From: Burkholderiales bacterium
Lineage (GTDB): Bacteria > Pseudomonadota > Gammaproteobacteria > Burkholderiales > Nitrosomonadaceae
Length of the DNA stretch: 64,000 bases
Direction: 5' to 3'
Assembly (NCBI GenBank): GCA_024235755.1
Contig: JACKLV010000002.1
Span: 186,001 to 250,000, forward strand
The notes under the pieces are model-generated. The model saw only the letters and a list, made by a program, of their open reading frames with translations, was not told where the DNA came from and did not search any database. Positions 7,929 to 16,330 of the stretch are shown here, one piece after another. Made by a program: the position numbers and the translations under genes. How positions within the stretch are numbered: position 1 is the stretch's first letter; every line of letters begins with the position of its first letter.

Positions 7929-9401
7929 ATGACTGAAAGCGAATTTAATCGACTCGCCCGGCAGGGCTATAACCGTATTCCTGTAGTACTGGATACCTTT
8001 GCCGATCTCGATACGCCGCTTTCCGTGTATTTAAAACTGGCAAATAAACCTTATTCCTATTTGCTTGAATCGGTACACGGCGGAGAACGCTTCGGCCGTT
8101 ATTCGTTCGTGGGTTTGCCTGCAAGTACACGTATTGAAGCCCGTGGCAATCTTGTCCGTATAGTCAATGGGCAGCATATTGAGGAAAAAGAAGTAGAGGA
8201 TACACTTGGGTTTATTAATCAGTATATGACGCAGTTTAATGCCGCTCAGTACGAGGGTCTGCCGCGGTTTAGCGGTGGTCTGGTGGGTTATTTCTCGTAT
8301 GATACCGTGCGGTATATTGAACCCAGATTGGCCGGTCATGCGCGACCAGATGTTTTGAATACGCCAGATGTACTTTTGCTGTTGTCGGAAGAATTGGCAG
8401 TGGTTGATAACCTTGCCGGTAAGCTATATCTGATTGTTTATGTTGATCCGGCAGTTGATGGCGCCTATCAGGCAGGCAAAGCGCGTTTGGAGACCCTGTT
8501 AAAAAAACTGCGTCAACCAGTCGAAATACCGACCGAATGCGCCATCAATAAAGGTGAAACAGTTTCCGAATTTAAGGAAGGCGACTTTTTACACGCGGTT
8601 GAGCGGGCCAAACGGTATATTTACGATGGGGACATTATGCAGGTTGTTTTGTCGCAACGTACCAGCAAGCCTTTCCGGGCGTCTCCACTCGCGTTGTATC
8701 GTGCTCTACGGAGCTTGAACCCATCTCCGTACATGTTTTTTTATCATTTCGAAGATTTTTATGTCATCGGCGCCTCTCCAGAGATACTGGTGCGCTTGGA
8801 GGACGATCTTGTGACTGTACGGCCGATTGCGGGCACCCGTCCGCGTGGCAAAACTGCGCAGGAAGATGCAGAATTCGCAGCCGATCTACTGGCTGATCCC
8901 AAAGAAAGAGCCGAACATGTCATGCTGATGGATCTTGGACGTAATGACATAGGGCGGGTGACGCAAACAGGTAGTGTCAGAGTCACTGAAAATATGCAGA
9001 TTGAACATTATTCCCATGTCATGCATATTGTTTCCAATGTGGAAGGTAAACTGAAACCGGAGTTGAATGCCATGGATGTTCTACGCGCGACATTTCCAGC
9101 CGGTACGGTCAGTGGAGCGCCGAAGGTGCGTGCGATGGAAATTATTGACGAACTGGAAATTTCAAAGCGTGGTGTTTATGCTGGCGCGGTTGGTTATCTT
9201 GGGTTTAATGGAGATATGGATCTAGCAATCGCCATACGTACTGGCATAATCAAGGACGGTAAGTTACATGTTCAGGCTGGTGCAGGAATAGTCGCCGATT
9301 CAGTACCCAGAAATGAATGGGTTGAAACACAGAATAAGGCCAAGGCGATTCTGCGCGCCGCCGAAATTGCCGAAGAAGGACTGGATTATAAATTTGATTG
9401 A
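7929..9401 (+). CDS. trpE: Anthranilate synthase component I
   Basis: TrpE converts chorismate and ammonia (from the TrpG subunit) to anthranilate, the first step of tryptophan synthesis. The 490-residue protein has the N-terminal tryptophan feedback site motif LLES at 45-48 and the chorismate-binding domain with DIMQVVLSQR, IAGTRPRG, DLGRNDIGRV and PAGTVSGAPKVRAMEII. The gene is the third of the rpe-gph-trpE run, 118 bp after gph. Unlike in many betaproteobacteria, trpG-trpD-trpC do not follow: the next gene is convergent after a hairpin terminator. No leader peptide with tandem Trp codons is obvious upstream. Confidence 0.97.
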   Translation: MTESEFNRLARQGYNRIPVVLDTFADLDTPLSVYLKLANKPYSYLLESVHGGERFGRYSFVGLPASTRIEARGNLVRIVNGQHIEEKEVEDTLGFINQYMTQFNAAQYEGLPRFSGGLVGYFSYDTVRYIEPRLAGHARPDVLNTPDVLLLLSEELAVVDNLAGKLYLIVYVDPAVDGAYQAGKARLETLLKKLRQPVEIPTECAINKGETVSEFKEGDFLHAVERAKRYIYDGDIMQVVLSQRTSKPFRASPLALYRALRSLNPSPYMFFYHFEDFYVIGASPEILVRLEDDLVTVRPIAGTRPRGKTAQEDAEFAADLLADPKERAEHVMLMDLGRNDIGRVTQTGSVRVTENMQIEHYSHVMHIVSNVEGKLKPELNAMDVLRATFPAGTVSGAPKVRAMEIIDELEISKRGVYAGAVGYLGFNGDMDLAIAIRTGIIKDGKLHVQAGAGIVADSVPRNEWVETQNKAKAILRAAEIAEEGLDYKFD

Positions 9402-9425
9402 ACGCGTGATATGAAGTGTTTAAGT

Positions 9426-9460
9426 GGCCAGTCCGGGAAAATGAAATTCCTGGGCTGACC
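9426..9460. terminator. Bidirectional hairpin terminator between trpE and the OmpA-type gene
   Basis: The arms at 9426-9439 and 9447-9460 form a 14-position stem with one mismatch and two G-T wobbles and a 7-base loop. It is flanked by ATTTT on the right and, on the other strand, by weaker T runs. It sits exactly between two convergent genes. Confidence 0.6.
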
Positions 9461-9479
9461 ATTTTCCTGCAGAATTTTA

Positions 9480-10178
9480 CTAATAAGGCCGATCGTAAGG
9501 ATTGCCTTGCGGTGGGGGTGGCGGCGCTTGTTGTGGTGCCGGTTCATATACAAAAACTTCTACACGCCGGTTCATGGCTCTTCCGGCAGGTGTGTCATTT
9601 GATGCGATTGGCTCATATTCCCCGCGTCCGTCGATCTGGATGCGGTGATAGGGTACACCGCGCTGTACCAGATAATCCCGGGTGCTTGCCGCACGATTGA
9701 CTGATAAAGGATTGTTTATCGCATCGGAACCCGAGCTGTCTGTGTGTCCGATGATTGTTACTTGTGCACTAGGATTTTGCATTAGGCTGGCCGCGAAGCT
9801 GTCGAGTATCGGCTTCATGTTCGGCTTGATTTGTGCGCGTCCGGTGTCAAAGGTAATGTCACTCGGGATGTCCAATTTGAGTCGATTGTCGGCTGTCTGT
9901 GATACCTGCACGCCAGTACCTTGAGTGACTGCTTCCATCTGTCTTTTTTGTTCCTCCAAACGTTTGGACCACATATATCCACCAGCCGCACCGGCAGCAG
10001 CTCCGGCTGCAGCACCAATTGCTGCACCCTTGCCATCACCGGCGAGTCCTCCAATCAGTGCGCCTGCAGCAGCACCGGCCAGTGAACCCTGTGCCGTGCC
10101 GCGCTGCGTTTCGGACATGCTTGCGCAGCCGCTGAAAATCAGTCCTGTTGCAATTACAACCAATAGGTAACGTTGCAT
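9480..10178 (-). CDS. OmpA-family lipoprotein with glycine-zipper segment
   Basis: This 232-residue envelope protein has a signal peptide with lipobox LIFSGC (Cys18). A Gly/Ala-rich glycine-zipper membrane-associating segment follows at about residues 28-70, then an OmpA-C peptidoglycan-binding domain about 100-215 with the typical IIGHTDSSGSD and NRAASTRDYL motifs and the closing NRRVEV strand. The tail is proline/glutamine rich. It would anchor the outer membrane to peptidoglycan, similar to YiaD-type proteins. I start at the ATG preceded by a strong GGAGGAATT ribosome-binding site. It is divergent from the Rof-like gene. Confidence 0.9.
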   Translation of the reverse strand: MQRYLLVVIATGLIFSGCASMSETQRGTAQGSLAGAAAGALIGGLAGDGKGAAIGAAAGAAAGAAGGYMWSKRLEEQKRQMEAVTQGTGVQVSQTADNRLKLDIPSDITFDTGRAQIKPNMKPILDSFAASLMQNPSAQVTIIGHTDSSGSDAINNPLSVNRAASTRDYLVQRGVPYHRIQIDGRGEYEPIASNDTPAGRAMNRRVEVFVYEPAPQQAPPPPPQGNPYDRPY

Positions 10179-10312
10179 GTTAATTCCTCCTAAACAAGGA
10201 TTGTTTGAAATTAGCAAAATAACTACGCAGACCATTTAGTTCTTGCGGTTTATTTTACTCTGCTGCTTTTTTTCGCTTATATTATAGGCTTGGCATGTTA
10301 CGAAAGGAATCA

Positions 10313-10570
10313 ATGATTGTGGAGAAAAATGTGATTGCATGCGAACTGCATGACTATGTAGAGGTGGCCTGCATGTATAATTATCAGCTAAAGCTGATTT
10401 TGAAAGACGGACAGGTGATGGAAGGGAAGGCTGTCGATATTGTTCAATCCGATGATCATCGTGAATTGCTGATAATTGACAATGGCGCGCAAGAACAGGT
10501 CGACTTAATGACATTATCTAAAATGCAGGTGTTGACGCCTAATGCGAACTTCAAAGAAGTTATTTTCTGA
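10313..10570 (+). CDS. rof: Rof (YaeO)-family Rho-binding antiterminator
   Basis: This small, mainly beta protein of 85 residues matches the Rof/YaeO family in its pattern: I-x-C-x-x-H-D-Y-V-E-V-A-C near the start, LKLILKDGQVMEGKAVDI, then RELLII and a final VDLMTL strand. E. coli Rof binds Rho and blocks its RNA-binding site, reducing termination. The ATG at 10313 follows an AAAGGA ribosome-binding site. An ATG at 10295 would add six residues. The gene lies between a divergent OmpA-type lipoprotein and the AsmA-like gene. Family assignment is by pattern and length, not by search. Confidence 0.7.
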   Translation: MIVEKNVIACELHDYVEVACMYNYQLKLILKDGQVMEGKAVDIVQSDDHRELLIIDNGAQEQVDLMTLSKMQVLTPNANFKEVIF

Positions 10571-10607
10571 CGGTGCGCTACTAGTCGAAGCTGCTTGATC
10601 TGATGCC

Positions 10608-11945
10608 ATGCGACGCGGCGTGCGTTATGTGCTGGTTTTTCTGACAATATTGGTGGGTGCGGCAGGTATCTTGATATTGACTGTATTTGTTCAGCCGAAT
10701 GTGTTGAAGTCGCCGATTGAACAATGGGTTAAAGCAAACTCGCAACGAGTGCTCGCGATTGGTGGTGATATACAGATTGTCTATCTTCATTCCCGCATTT
10801 ATATTCATGTCAATGATTTGACGCTCAGCGAATATCGGCAGGAGACATTGTTTGCTGCCATTGAACGGGCTCGGTTGATGCTGTCGTTATGGCCTTTGTT
10901 ACACCAGCGTGTTGTGGTGGATGATTTCGCAATTGAAGGTTTGCGTGCCAGGTTGATACGCGATCAGAATGGCCGTATGAACATTGAAGATTTGTTAGCG
11001 CCATCCGAAGAAGCCTTGCCATTTGTTGTTGAGATTGCACGAACTGGAACGACAGATAGTAATATCGTTTTTCATGATGCGATTACGCAACGCCGAATCG
11101 AATTCAATCGATTGAATGTGATAACAGGTCGAATCACGGCTGAGTCTGTTGATGCGATTGAGCTGAAAATCCCGCTGATCAAGATTGGTACGGTAGTACT
11201 CGAAAGCAGTGACGTTGATGCGAATAAAAAAGCGGACAAAATTCTGGCAATGCAGCTAGCAGTAGAGCAATTCGCATTGAATAACACAGGAATAATGAGC
11301 GGGGTTGCTACCTTATCTTTGCAGGATATTACAACTGACAGCGATCTTAATCTTCATCTTTCAGTGTTTGACGTCAATCAATCTGAGCAAGCGGACGTTC
11401 CGTTGTCGTATGGACATTTAAATGCGGCACTGATTGCGCAACACGGGGCGCTGGCTTTAGAGATTGCTTTGGATACAGCGCTTACCGTCGAGCAGGCAGG
11501 AAACAGGTGGGAATTTGACGATTTCAAAACAGAGTTTACAGTTTTTCATCCGGAATTTGTGCGTGCTCCTGTTCGAGGTCATTTTGACGGTAATCTGAGT
11601 CTTGATGTGTCTGCTGAATTGCTGCAAACCAAGTTGGAGGGTGTGCTGGCCGATAGTAGGACCGGTGTTGCTGCCCGCATACAGGATTTTGCCAGTCCTG
11701 ATATCACGGTCGATATTGATCTTGATACGCTTGATCTGAATGCACTGCGTCCAGAAATCGATTTAAACAAAATACCGGCGGAAACGAAGGCATTACCCGA
11801 ATTTTCATTTTTAAATAACTTGAATTTGAATGGCTCCATCATGATCGGGTTATTATCGATTGAAGGTGTCCGGTTCTCTGGAATACAGTTTATGATGAAT
11901 CCGGAGAGCAGAAGGAATTCGACTTTGAATGAATCAGCGCACTAA
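10608..11945 (+). CDS. AsmA-like inner-membrane-anchored protein
   Basis: This 445-residue protein has one N-terminal membrane helix (about residues 6-28) followed by a long beta-strand-rich periplasmic region. The start region resembles AsmA/DUF748 proteins, with VVVDDFAIEGLRARLIRDQNGRMNIEDLL being the usual repeating strand type (11 to 20 residues recognisable at a time). AsmA-like proteins form elongated grooves and are implicated in lipid movement between membranes. At 445 residues it is shorter than full AsmA (over 600). The start of mutY follows within about 20 bp of its stop, so they are probably co-transcribed. Confidence 0.75.
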   Translation: MRRGVRYVLVFLTILVGAAGILILTVFVQPNVLKSPIEQWVKANSQRVLAIGGDIQIVYLHSRIYIHVNDLTLSEYRQETLFAAIERARLMLSLWPLLHQRVVVDDFAIEGLRARLIRDQNGRMNIEDLLAPSEEALPFVVEIARTGTTDSNIVFHDAITQRRIEFNRLNVITGRITAESVDAIELKIPLIKIGTVVLESSDVDANKKADKILAMQLAVEQFALNNTGIMSGVATLSLQDITTDSDLNLHLSVFDVNQSEQADVPLSYGHLNAALIAQHGALALEIALDTALTVEQAGNRWEFDDFKTEFTVFHPEFVRAPVRGHFDGNLSLDVSAELLQTKLEGVLADSRTGVAARIQDFASPDITVDIDLDTLDLNALRPEIDLNKIPAETKALPEFSFLNNLNLNGSIMIGLLSIEGVRFSGIQFMMNPESRRNSTLNESAH

Positions 11946-11967
11946 AGGAGTAAAAAGGAACAAAAAA

Positions 11968-12996
11968 ATGGGATTCGTTGCCGAGCAATTGATTCCGTGG
12001 CACAAAACAAGTGGTCGTCATGACCTTCCTTGGCAGAATAGATGTGATCCCTATGCGATATGGTTATCTGAGATTATGCTGCAGCAGACGCAGGTGAACA
12101 CTGTTATCCCATACTATCGGCGTTTTATTAAGAAATTTCCTAATGTTCACAGCTTAGCCAAGGCTTCCATCGAAGATGTGCTGACGTGTTGGAGTGGACT
12201 TGGGTATTACTCGCGTGCACGGAACTTGCATCGGGCTGCGCGTATTGTTGTCTGGGAGCATCGCGGTATTCTTCCGCAATCCCGGGAAGCTCTGCAACAG
12301 CTACCGGGTATTGGCCGAACGACTGCGGCTGCGATAGTTGTATTTGCCCTCGGAAAACGCGATGCGATTCTCGATGGCAATGTCAAACGTGTTTTTGCGC
12401 GCTTTTATGGCGTTGACGGGTACCCTGGTGAGACCGGAACGTCAAAACAACTATGGCAGTTAGCAGAGGAATCCCTGCCGCACAATAATAATCCAGAAGA
12501 TACCAAGACGTATACTCAGGCGCTCATGGATCTGGGGTCTACGGTCTGTGTGCGCAGCAAACCGTTGTGCATTCACTGTCCGCTGCAAAAACGCTGTATT
12601 GCCTTTAAACAGAACCGCGTTACCCAGTTACCTGTATCCAGGCCAAAAAAGCGATTAGCTGAGAAGGAAACCGTCTTTCTAATTTACCGGAACGAACGCA
12701 AATTGCTGCTGGAAAAAAGACCGGAATACGGAATTTGGGGCGGTTTATGGTGTTTTCCTGAAAATGAACTGCATCATGGGCGGCTGGTTTTGGACAGTGA
12801 CATTCAACCAGTTGTGCTGCCGGAATTGTGGCATACATTTTCACACTTCAAGTTGCTGATACGCCCGCGTTTGCAGGAAGTGCGTATCAGAAATTTTGCT
12901 TCACCCGCTCTGATTTGGAAGAGTCCAGATGAGGTGTTGACGCTGGCGATTCCGGCGCCTGTAAAAAAACTAATTCAACAGCACTTTATTTTTTGA
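11968..12996 (+). CDS. mutY: Adenine DNA glycosylase MutY
   Basis: MutY removes adenine misinserted opposite 8-oxoguanine. The 342-residue protein shows catalytic Glu35 in WLSEIMLQQTQV, the helix-hairpin-helix LPGIGRTTA at 112-120, catalytic Asp136 in ILDGNVKRV, and the 4Fe-4S cluster cysteines 194, 201, 204 and 210 (C-x6-C-x2-C-x5-C). The C-terminal NUDIX-like domain for 8-oxoG recognition covers about 225-340. The ATG at 11968 follows AAAAGGA. An earlier ATG at 11929 overlaps the upstream gene and adds 13 residues. The Fe-S cluster ties it to the SUF system encoded at 35-41 kb. Confidence 0.96.
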   Translation: MGFVAEQLIPWHKTSGRHDLPWQNRCDPYAIWLSEIMLQQTQVNTVIPYYRRFIKKFPNVHSLAKASIEDVLTCWSGLGYYSRARNLHRAARIVVWEHRGILPQSREALQQLPGIGRTTAAAIVVFALGKRDAILDGNVKRVFARFYGVDGYPGETGTSKQLWQLAEESLPHNNNPEDTKTYTQALMDLGSTVCVRSKPLCIHCPLQKRCIAFKQNRVTQLPVSRPKKRLAEKETVFLIYRNERKLLLEKRPEYGIWGGLWCFPENELHHGRLVLDSDIQPVVLPELWHTFSHFKLLIRPRLQEVRIRNFASPALIWKSPDEVLTLAIPAPVKKLIQQHFIF

Positions 12997-13073
12997 ATGT
13001 CGACGCGTAATTTAAGTAATCGCTTGACGATAACACGCCATTTGCAACCCAATGAAATCAGGTGGGTATCGTG

Positions 13074-13697
13074 ATGGATTGGCGGACCTGGCGAAAACAT
13101 GAGCGTGAGCGCATCATAGCGGAGCGCTTGGCGGTGCCTTCAGCGCACAGTCGGCAATGGAGTGCAGCCATCTCTATTTTGTTGCAGCAGGGGTTTCCAA
13201 GTTTGCGGCAAAAAAAAATCGGCCTGTACTGGCCGTTTCGCGGGGAATACGATCCGCGGCCGGCGGTATTGGATTTCATGACAACAGGTGCAGTGCTGGC
13301 TTTGCCTGAAGTCATTGGGAAAAATGAACCGCTGTGTTTTCGTGAATGGTGGCCGGATGCGCCTATGCGTATGGGTGCTTACGATATTCCCGTACCGCAT
13401 GAAACCCGGTGTGTCGAACCGGATGCTTTGATTGTTCCAATGGTTGGGTTCGATCAGAAAGGATATCGATTAGGGTACGGCAGCGGTTATTTTGACCGTA
13501 CACTGGCGGCATTCTCAATATGTCCGCTTACCATTGGCGTTGCATTCGAATTGCAACGGCTGGAGAACGTGCATCCGCAGTTACACGATATAGCAATGCA
13601 ATATGTGATTACCGAGGCAGGTATTTTTCAGGCTGGCCGGAAGCAGCTTGAGCGGATTCCGGCCAATCAGTGTGCGAAAGACAATACAACTGGCTGA
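13074..13697 (+). CDS. 5-formyltetrahydrofolate cyclo-ligase
   Basis: This ATP-dependent enzyme converts 5-formyl-THF to 5,10-methenyl-THF, recycling an inhibitory folate. The 207-residue protein has the N-terminal basic region (WRTWRKHERERI), the central IGLYWPFRGEYDPRP strand, and the C-terminal signature GYRLGYGSGYFDRTLA that binds ATP. Possible starts are GTG 13062, GTG 13071 and ATG 13074. I use the ATG, preceded by GGTGGG. In many proteobacteria 6S RNA precedes this gene, but the 66-bp gap after mutY is too short for one. Confidence 0.92.
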   Translation: MDWRTWRKHERERIIAERLAVPSAHSRQWSAAISILLQQGFPSLRQKKIGLYWPFRGEYDPRPAVLDFMTTGAVLALPEVIGKNEPLCFREWWPDAPMRMGAYDIPVPHETRCVEPDALIVPMVGFDQKGYRLGYGSGYFDRTLAAFSICPLTIGVAFELQRLENVHPQLHDIAMQYVITEAGIFQAGRKQLERIPANQCAKDNTTG

Positions 13698-13785
13698 AAA
13701 TAACATCCTTGCGAGTTTTTCGTATGCATTCTTGCCAATAGTCTTGTGCGGATGCACTTGTTAATTTTGTCGCGCGGATATGAAT

Positions 13786-14442
13786 TTATAAGGTAAAGAT
13801 GACCATATCTGCAGTAATGTCGTTGATATTGACACCGACCAGATCAATCCGGGCATTCGGTCCAAAATTAACGGTCACGCCATCATCCCGTTGATCGATA
13901 TCGCTAATGAGACTGACCAGTGTGCCGATATTATCGATTCCTGTTTTCGCTGCATCGAAAAACAGCAGGTCTTCACCTGGGACAAAATCATTGACGCGAT
14001 AAAATCCTAGTGCATAAAAACCGAAGACATCATTGCCTGGATCGCCGCCGATAACGCTTCCATCCAGATTGCGGGGGTCTCCCTGTAACTGATCACGGTT
14101 GAGTTGAGGGTCATCGCCTGAGCCGCCTGCGAGCAAAATATCGTTGCCGAGCCCGCCGAACAATTTGTCGGTGCCACCCTGGCCATCAAGAGTGTCATTA
14201 CCGGAATCGCCGTCGATTATATCGTTGCCGTCGCCGCCGGTTAACTCATCATTACCATCATTACCTTCAAGCTCGTCGTTTCCCGGACCAGCCTGAATGA
14301 AATTGTCGAGTTCGTCGCCGATGTAAAGAAAGTCATCATCACCAAAACCGCCTGAACCAAATCCTTCAAATTCAATTCCGTCGATGATTTCAATTGAGCC
14401 CGATGAACCGATATTCGGACGATTAATTATTTCTACTGCCAT
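13786..14442 (-). CDS. Small RTX-type calcium-binding repeat protein
   Basis: This 218-residue, strongly acidic protein carries a block of RTX nonapeptide repeats (consensus GGxGxDxLx) at about residues 51-112, for example GPGNDELEG, GDGNDIIDG, GSGNDTLDG and GGLGNDILL. These bind calcium and form a beta roll. There is no signal peptide, as expected for type I secretion. The C-terminus (VNFGPNARIDLVGVN then DMVIFTL) resembles the uncleaved hydrophobic signal of type I-secreted RTX proteins. No transporter genes (ABC, MFP, TolC) are nearby. A strong AGAGGAGG ribosome-binding site precedes the ATG. Function beyond calcium-dependent extracellular folding cannot be stated. Confidence 0.85.
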   Translation of the reverse strand: MAVEIINRPNIGSSGSIEIIDGIEFEGFGSGGFGDDDFLYIGDELDNFIQAGPGNDELEGNDGNDELTGGDGNDIIDGDSGNDTLDGQGGTDKLFGGLGNDILLAGGSGDDPQLNRDQLQGDPRNLDGSVIGGDPGNDVFGFYALGFYRVNDFVPGEDLLFFDAAKTGIDNIGTLVSLISDIDQRDDGVTVNFGPNARIDLVGVNINDITADMVIFTL

Positions 14443-14530
14443 AAAATACCTCCTCTAACAGAAAGATCATGTTTACAATTTTTTCTATCAATAGTGTAGT
14501 GTCATTCAATTCTTTTATAATAATATAAAT

Positions 14531-14549
14531 AATAATGAGATTAATTCTC
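14531..14549 (+). promoter_or_regulatory. Possible Fur box in the RTX/LicD-fusion divergent region
   Basis: By eye, 14 of 19 positions match the classical Fur consensus, and the site is the core of a wider imperfect palindrome. It lies in the 168-bp AT-rich region between two divergent genes, next to TATAAT-like runs. AT-rich sequence inflates such matches, so this is tentative. Confidence 0.25.
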
Positions 14550-14610
14550 AATATTAGCAAATTATAGGTTAATTTCAAGCTTGTCAATCAAAGAAGTGAA
14601 GAAAATTGCT

Positions 14611-16155
14611 ATGAACCAAAAGGACAACGATGATTTGTTGTTGGCAAAACAGAACATTAAATCAGGTCGTTTGGACAAGGCGGGTCGTTTACTAAATATG
14701 TTGAAAAAAAAGCTGCCTGCACATCCGGATGTGGCGCGATTGTGGTGTTCCTGGGCATTGCGTACAGATCATGCTGCAGAAGTGCCAGAATATGCTGAGC
14801 AGTTTTTTTTACAGACCGAGAACGAGGTGCAAAAAGCACACTGGGCGCATTTGCTTGGCACGTCCTATTTTTATTTACTGGATCTGCCGCAGTCTTTGCA
14901 ATATTTCAGCCGGGCACTGGATCTTTTATCGGAACTGGCGCGTTCAGGAAGAGCACCGGTGCCAAGAAAAAAAAATAACGTTCAGGCATCCGGTAACAAT
15001 GTGTTTGTGTCCGGCCATGCCGAACAACTTTTATGGTCGACTTGTGCAATGCTGACCAGACAGGATATTCCTGCATTCCCGTTTGCGGGTACTTTGCTGG
15101 GATTGGAAAGAGAAAGCAGGCTGCTTGATTTCGATAAGGATATAGACATTGCAGTCTGGATGCCATCGTTTGAGGCGTGTTGTGCGGCACTGAAAAATCA
15201 TGGTTGGTCTACTGTGCCGATGCGCATCGGATACCGGAATTATTGTGATTTTATACATAATGAATCCGGCATCACGCTGGATATCTGTGGTCTAGAGCAA
15301 CGTGACAATCATCGGATAACTGGCGGTTTTGCATTACCAGGATGGTCAGCTGACTATCAACGTGTGACAGTTTTTCCTCATTTTGAATTGAAGCAACGCC
15401 CGACACAGTATGGAAATAGCTGGTATCCTGCACAGCCAGAGAAAATTTTGACAGCATTTTACGGGGATTGGCGCACGCCAAATCCGCTCTGGGATACAGT
15501 GGTTTCGGCTTTAAATCTAGAGAAATTTACGTTGCTGGTGCGTTGCTATGCCTATCATAGGCTGGTTAAGCGATGGTTATCGGGCAACTTACCCAAAGCA
15601 TGGAGTTATGCGCAGCAAATTGCTTTGAAAGATCCGGATGATGTGCAGGTATTGCGTGTGAGGCAGTGGCTGGAACGTATAATGACTCGCACCGGTCAAG
15701 TAATACCGAATTGGCCACAGAACAGACAGCAGCGAAGGGTTTATACGCGCATGGTGGCCGATTTGTTCCATGTGGGGCATATTAATTTTTTGCGCACTGC
15801 AAAATCACTGGGTACCCACTTGACGGTATGCGTCGTATCCGATCAGCGTGTTTTGGAGAACAAGGGTAAGCTGCCGGTAATGAGTCAGGCAGAACGGGCG
15901 GCTGCTGTTGCGGCCTGCAAGTACGTGGATGCCGTAATCACGGAAAGCCCTGTTAACGCAACACCTGAATTCATGCAACAACATGGGTTTGATATTTATA
16001 CGTTCGCTTGCGCTAATGAGCGCGAGCGTGCAGACAAATACCGTCAGTGCGCTTTACTGCCCAGCAGCATGATTCGGGAACTGGTTTATACGCAAGGGGT
16101 TTCATCAACAGAAATTGTGCAGCGCATTTTAAAAAATGCCGAGAATGATCTGTGA
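14611..16155 (+). CDS. TPR-LicD phosphotransferase fused to a cytidylyltransferase
   Basis: This 514-residue protein appears to join three parts. Residues 5-115 are helical TPR-like repeats. About 130-300 is a LicD/fukutin-type nucleotidyltransferase fold with FAGTLLGLERE followed by the acidic DFDKDIDI (Asp residues about 173-179). From about 375 to 514 is a cytidylyltransferase of the glycerol-3-phosphate/phosphocholine class with VADLFHVGHINFL (the HxGH motif at 387-390). LicD proteins transfer phosphocholine or related phospho-groups from a CDP carrier to surface glycans, and the C-terminal domain would make such a CDP carrier. The fusion thus suggests activation and transfer in one polypeptide (inference). 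The ATG at 14611 is preferred over a TTG at 14581. The gene is divergent from the RTX gene. Confidence 0.75.
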   Translation: MNQKDNDDLLLAKQNIKSGRLDKAGRLLNMLKKKLPAHPDVARLWCSWALRTDHAAEVPEYAEQFFLQTENEVQKAHWAHLLGTSYFYLLDLPQSLQYFSRALDLLSELARSGRAPVPRKKNNVQASGNNVFVSGHAEQLLWSTCAMLTRQDIPAFPFAGTLLGLERESRLLDFDKDIDIAVWMPSFEACCAALKNHGWSTVPMRIGYRNYCDFIHNESGITLDICGLEQRDNHRITGGFALPGWSADYQRVTVFPHFELKQRPTQYGNSWYPAQPEKILTAFYGDWRTPNPLWDTVVSALNLEKFTLLVRCYAYHRLVKRWLSGNLPKAWSYAQQIALKDPDDVQVLRVRQWLERIMTRTGQVIPNWPQNRQQRRVYTRMVADLFHVGHINFLRTAKSLGTHLTVCVVSDQRVLENKGKLPVMSQAERAAAVAACKYVDAVITESPVNATPEFMQQHGFDIYTFACANERERADKYRQCALLPSSMIRELVYTQGVSSTEIVQRILKNAENDL

Positions 16156-16207
16156 TCACGGGTTGGTTTTGTTTCGTTGAATTTATTTTTAAGCAAGCGC
16201 ACTGATT

Positions 16208-16234
16208 TTGTATCGCACTGAATACGTATATAAT
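16208..16234 (+). promoter_or_regulatory. Probable sigma70 promoter of alaT
   Basis: TTGTAT at 16208-16213 and a perfect TATAAT at 16229-16234 are separated by 15 bp (short), about 97 bp before the start codon of the aminotransferase gene. Confidence 0.45.
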
Positions 16235-16330
16235 ATGCTGTTTTTTGGTCTTAACCATAGATGATTAAATTTCACAAGCAAGGCGGTAACATGCGCGAGA
16301 ACCAGGCTGGCGGCCGATAAAGATTTGAAC

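Noticed and set aside
12996..13074. Possible 6S RNA before the 5-formyl-THF cyclo-ligase gene
   Set aside because: The usual site for ssrS, but the gap is only about 77 bp, less than half the RNA length.
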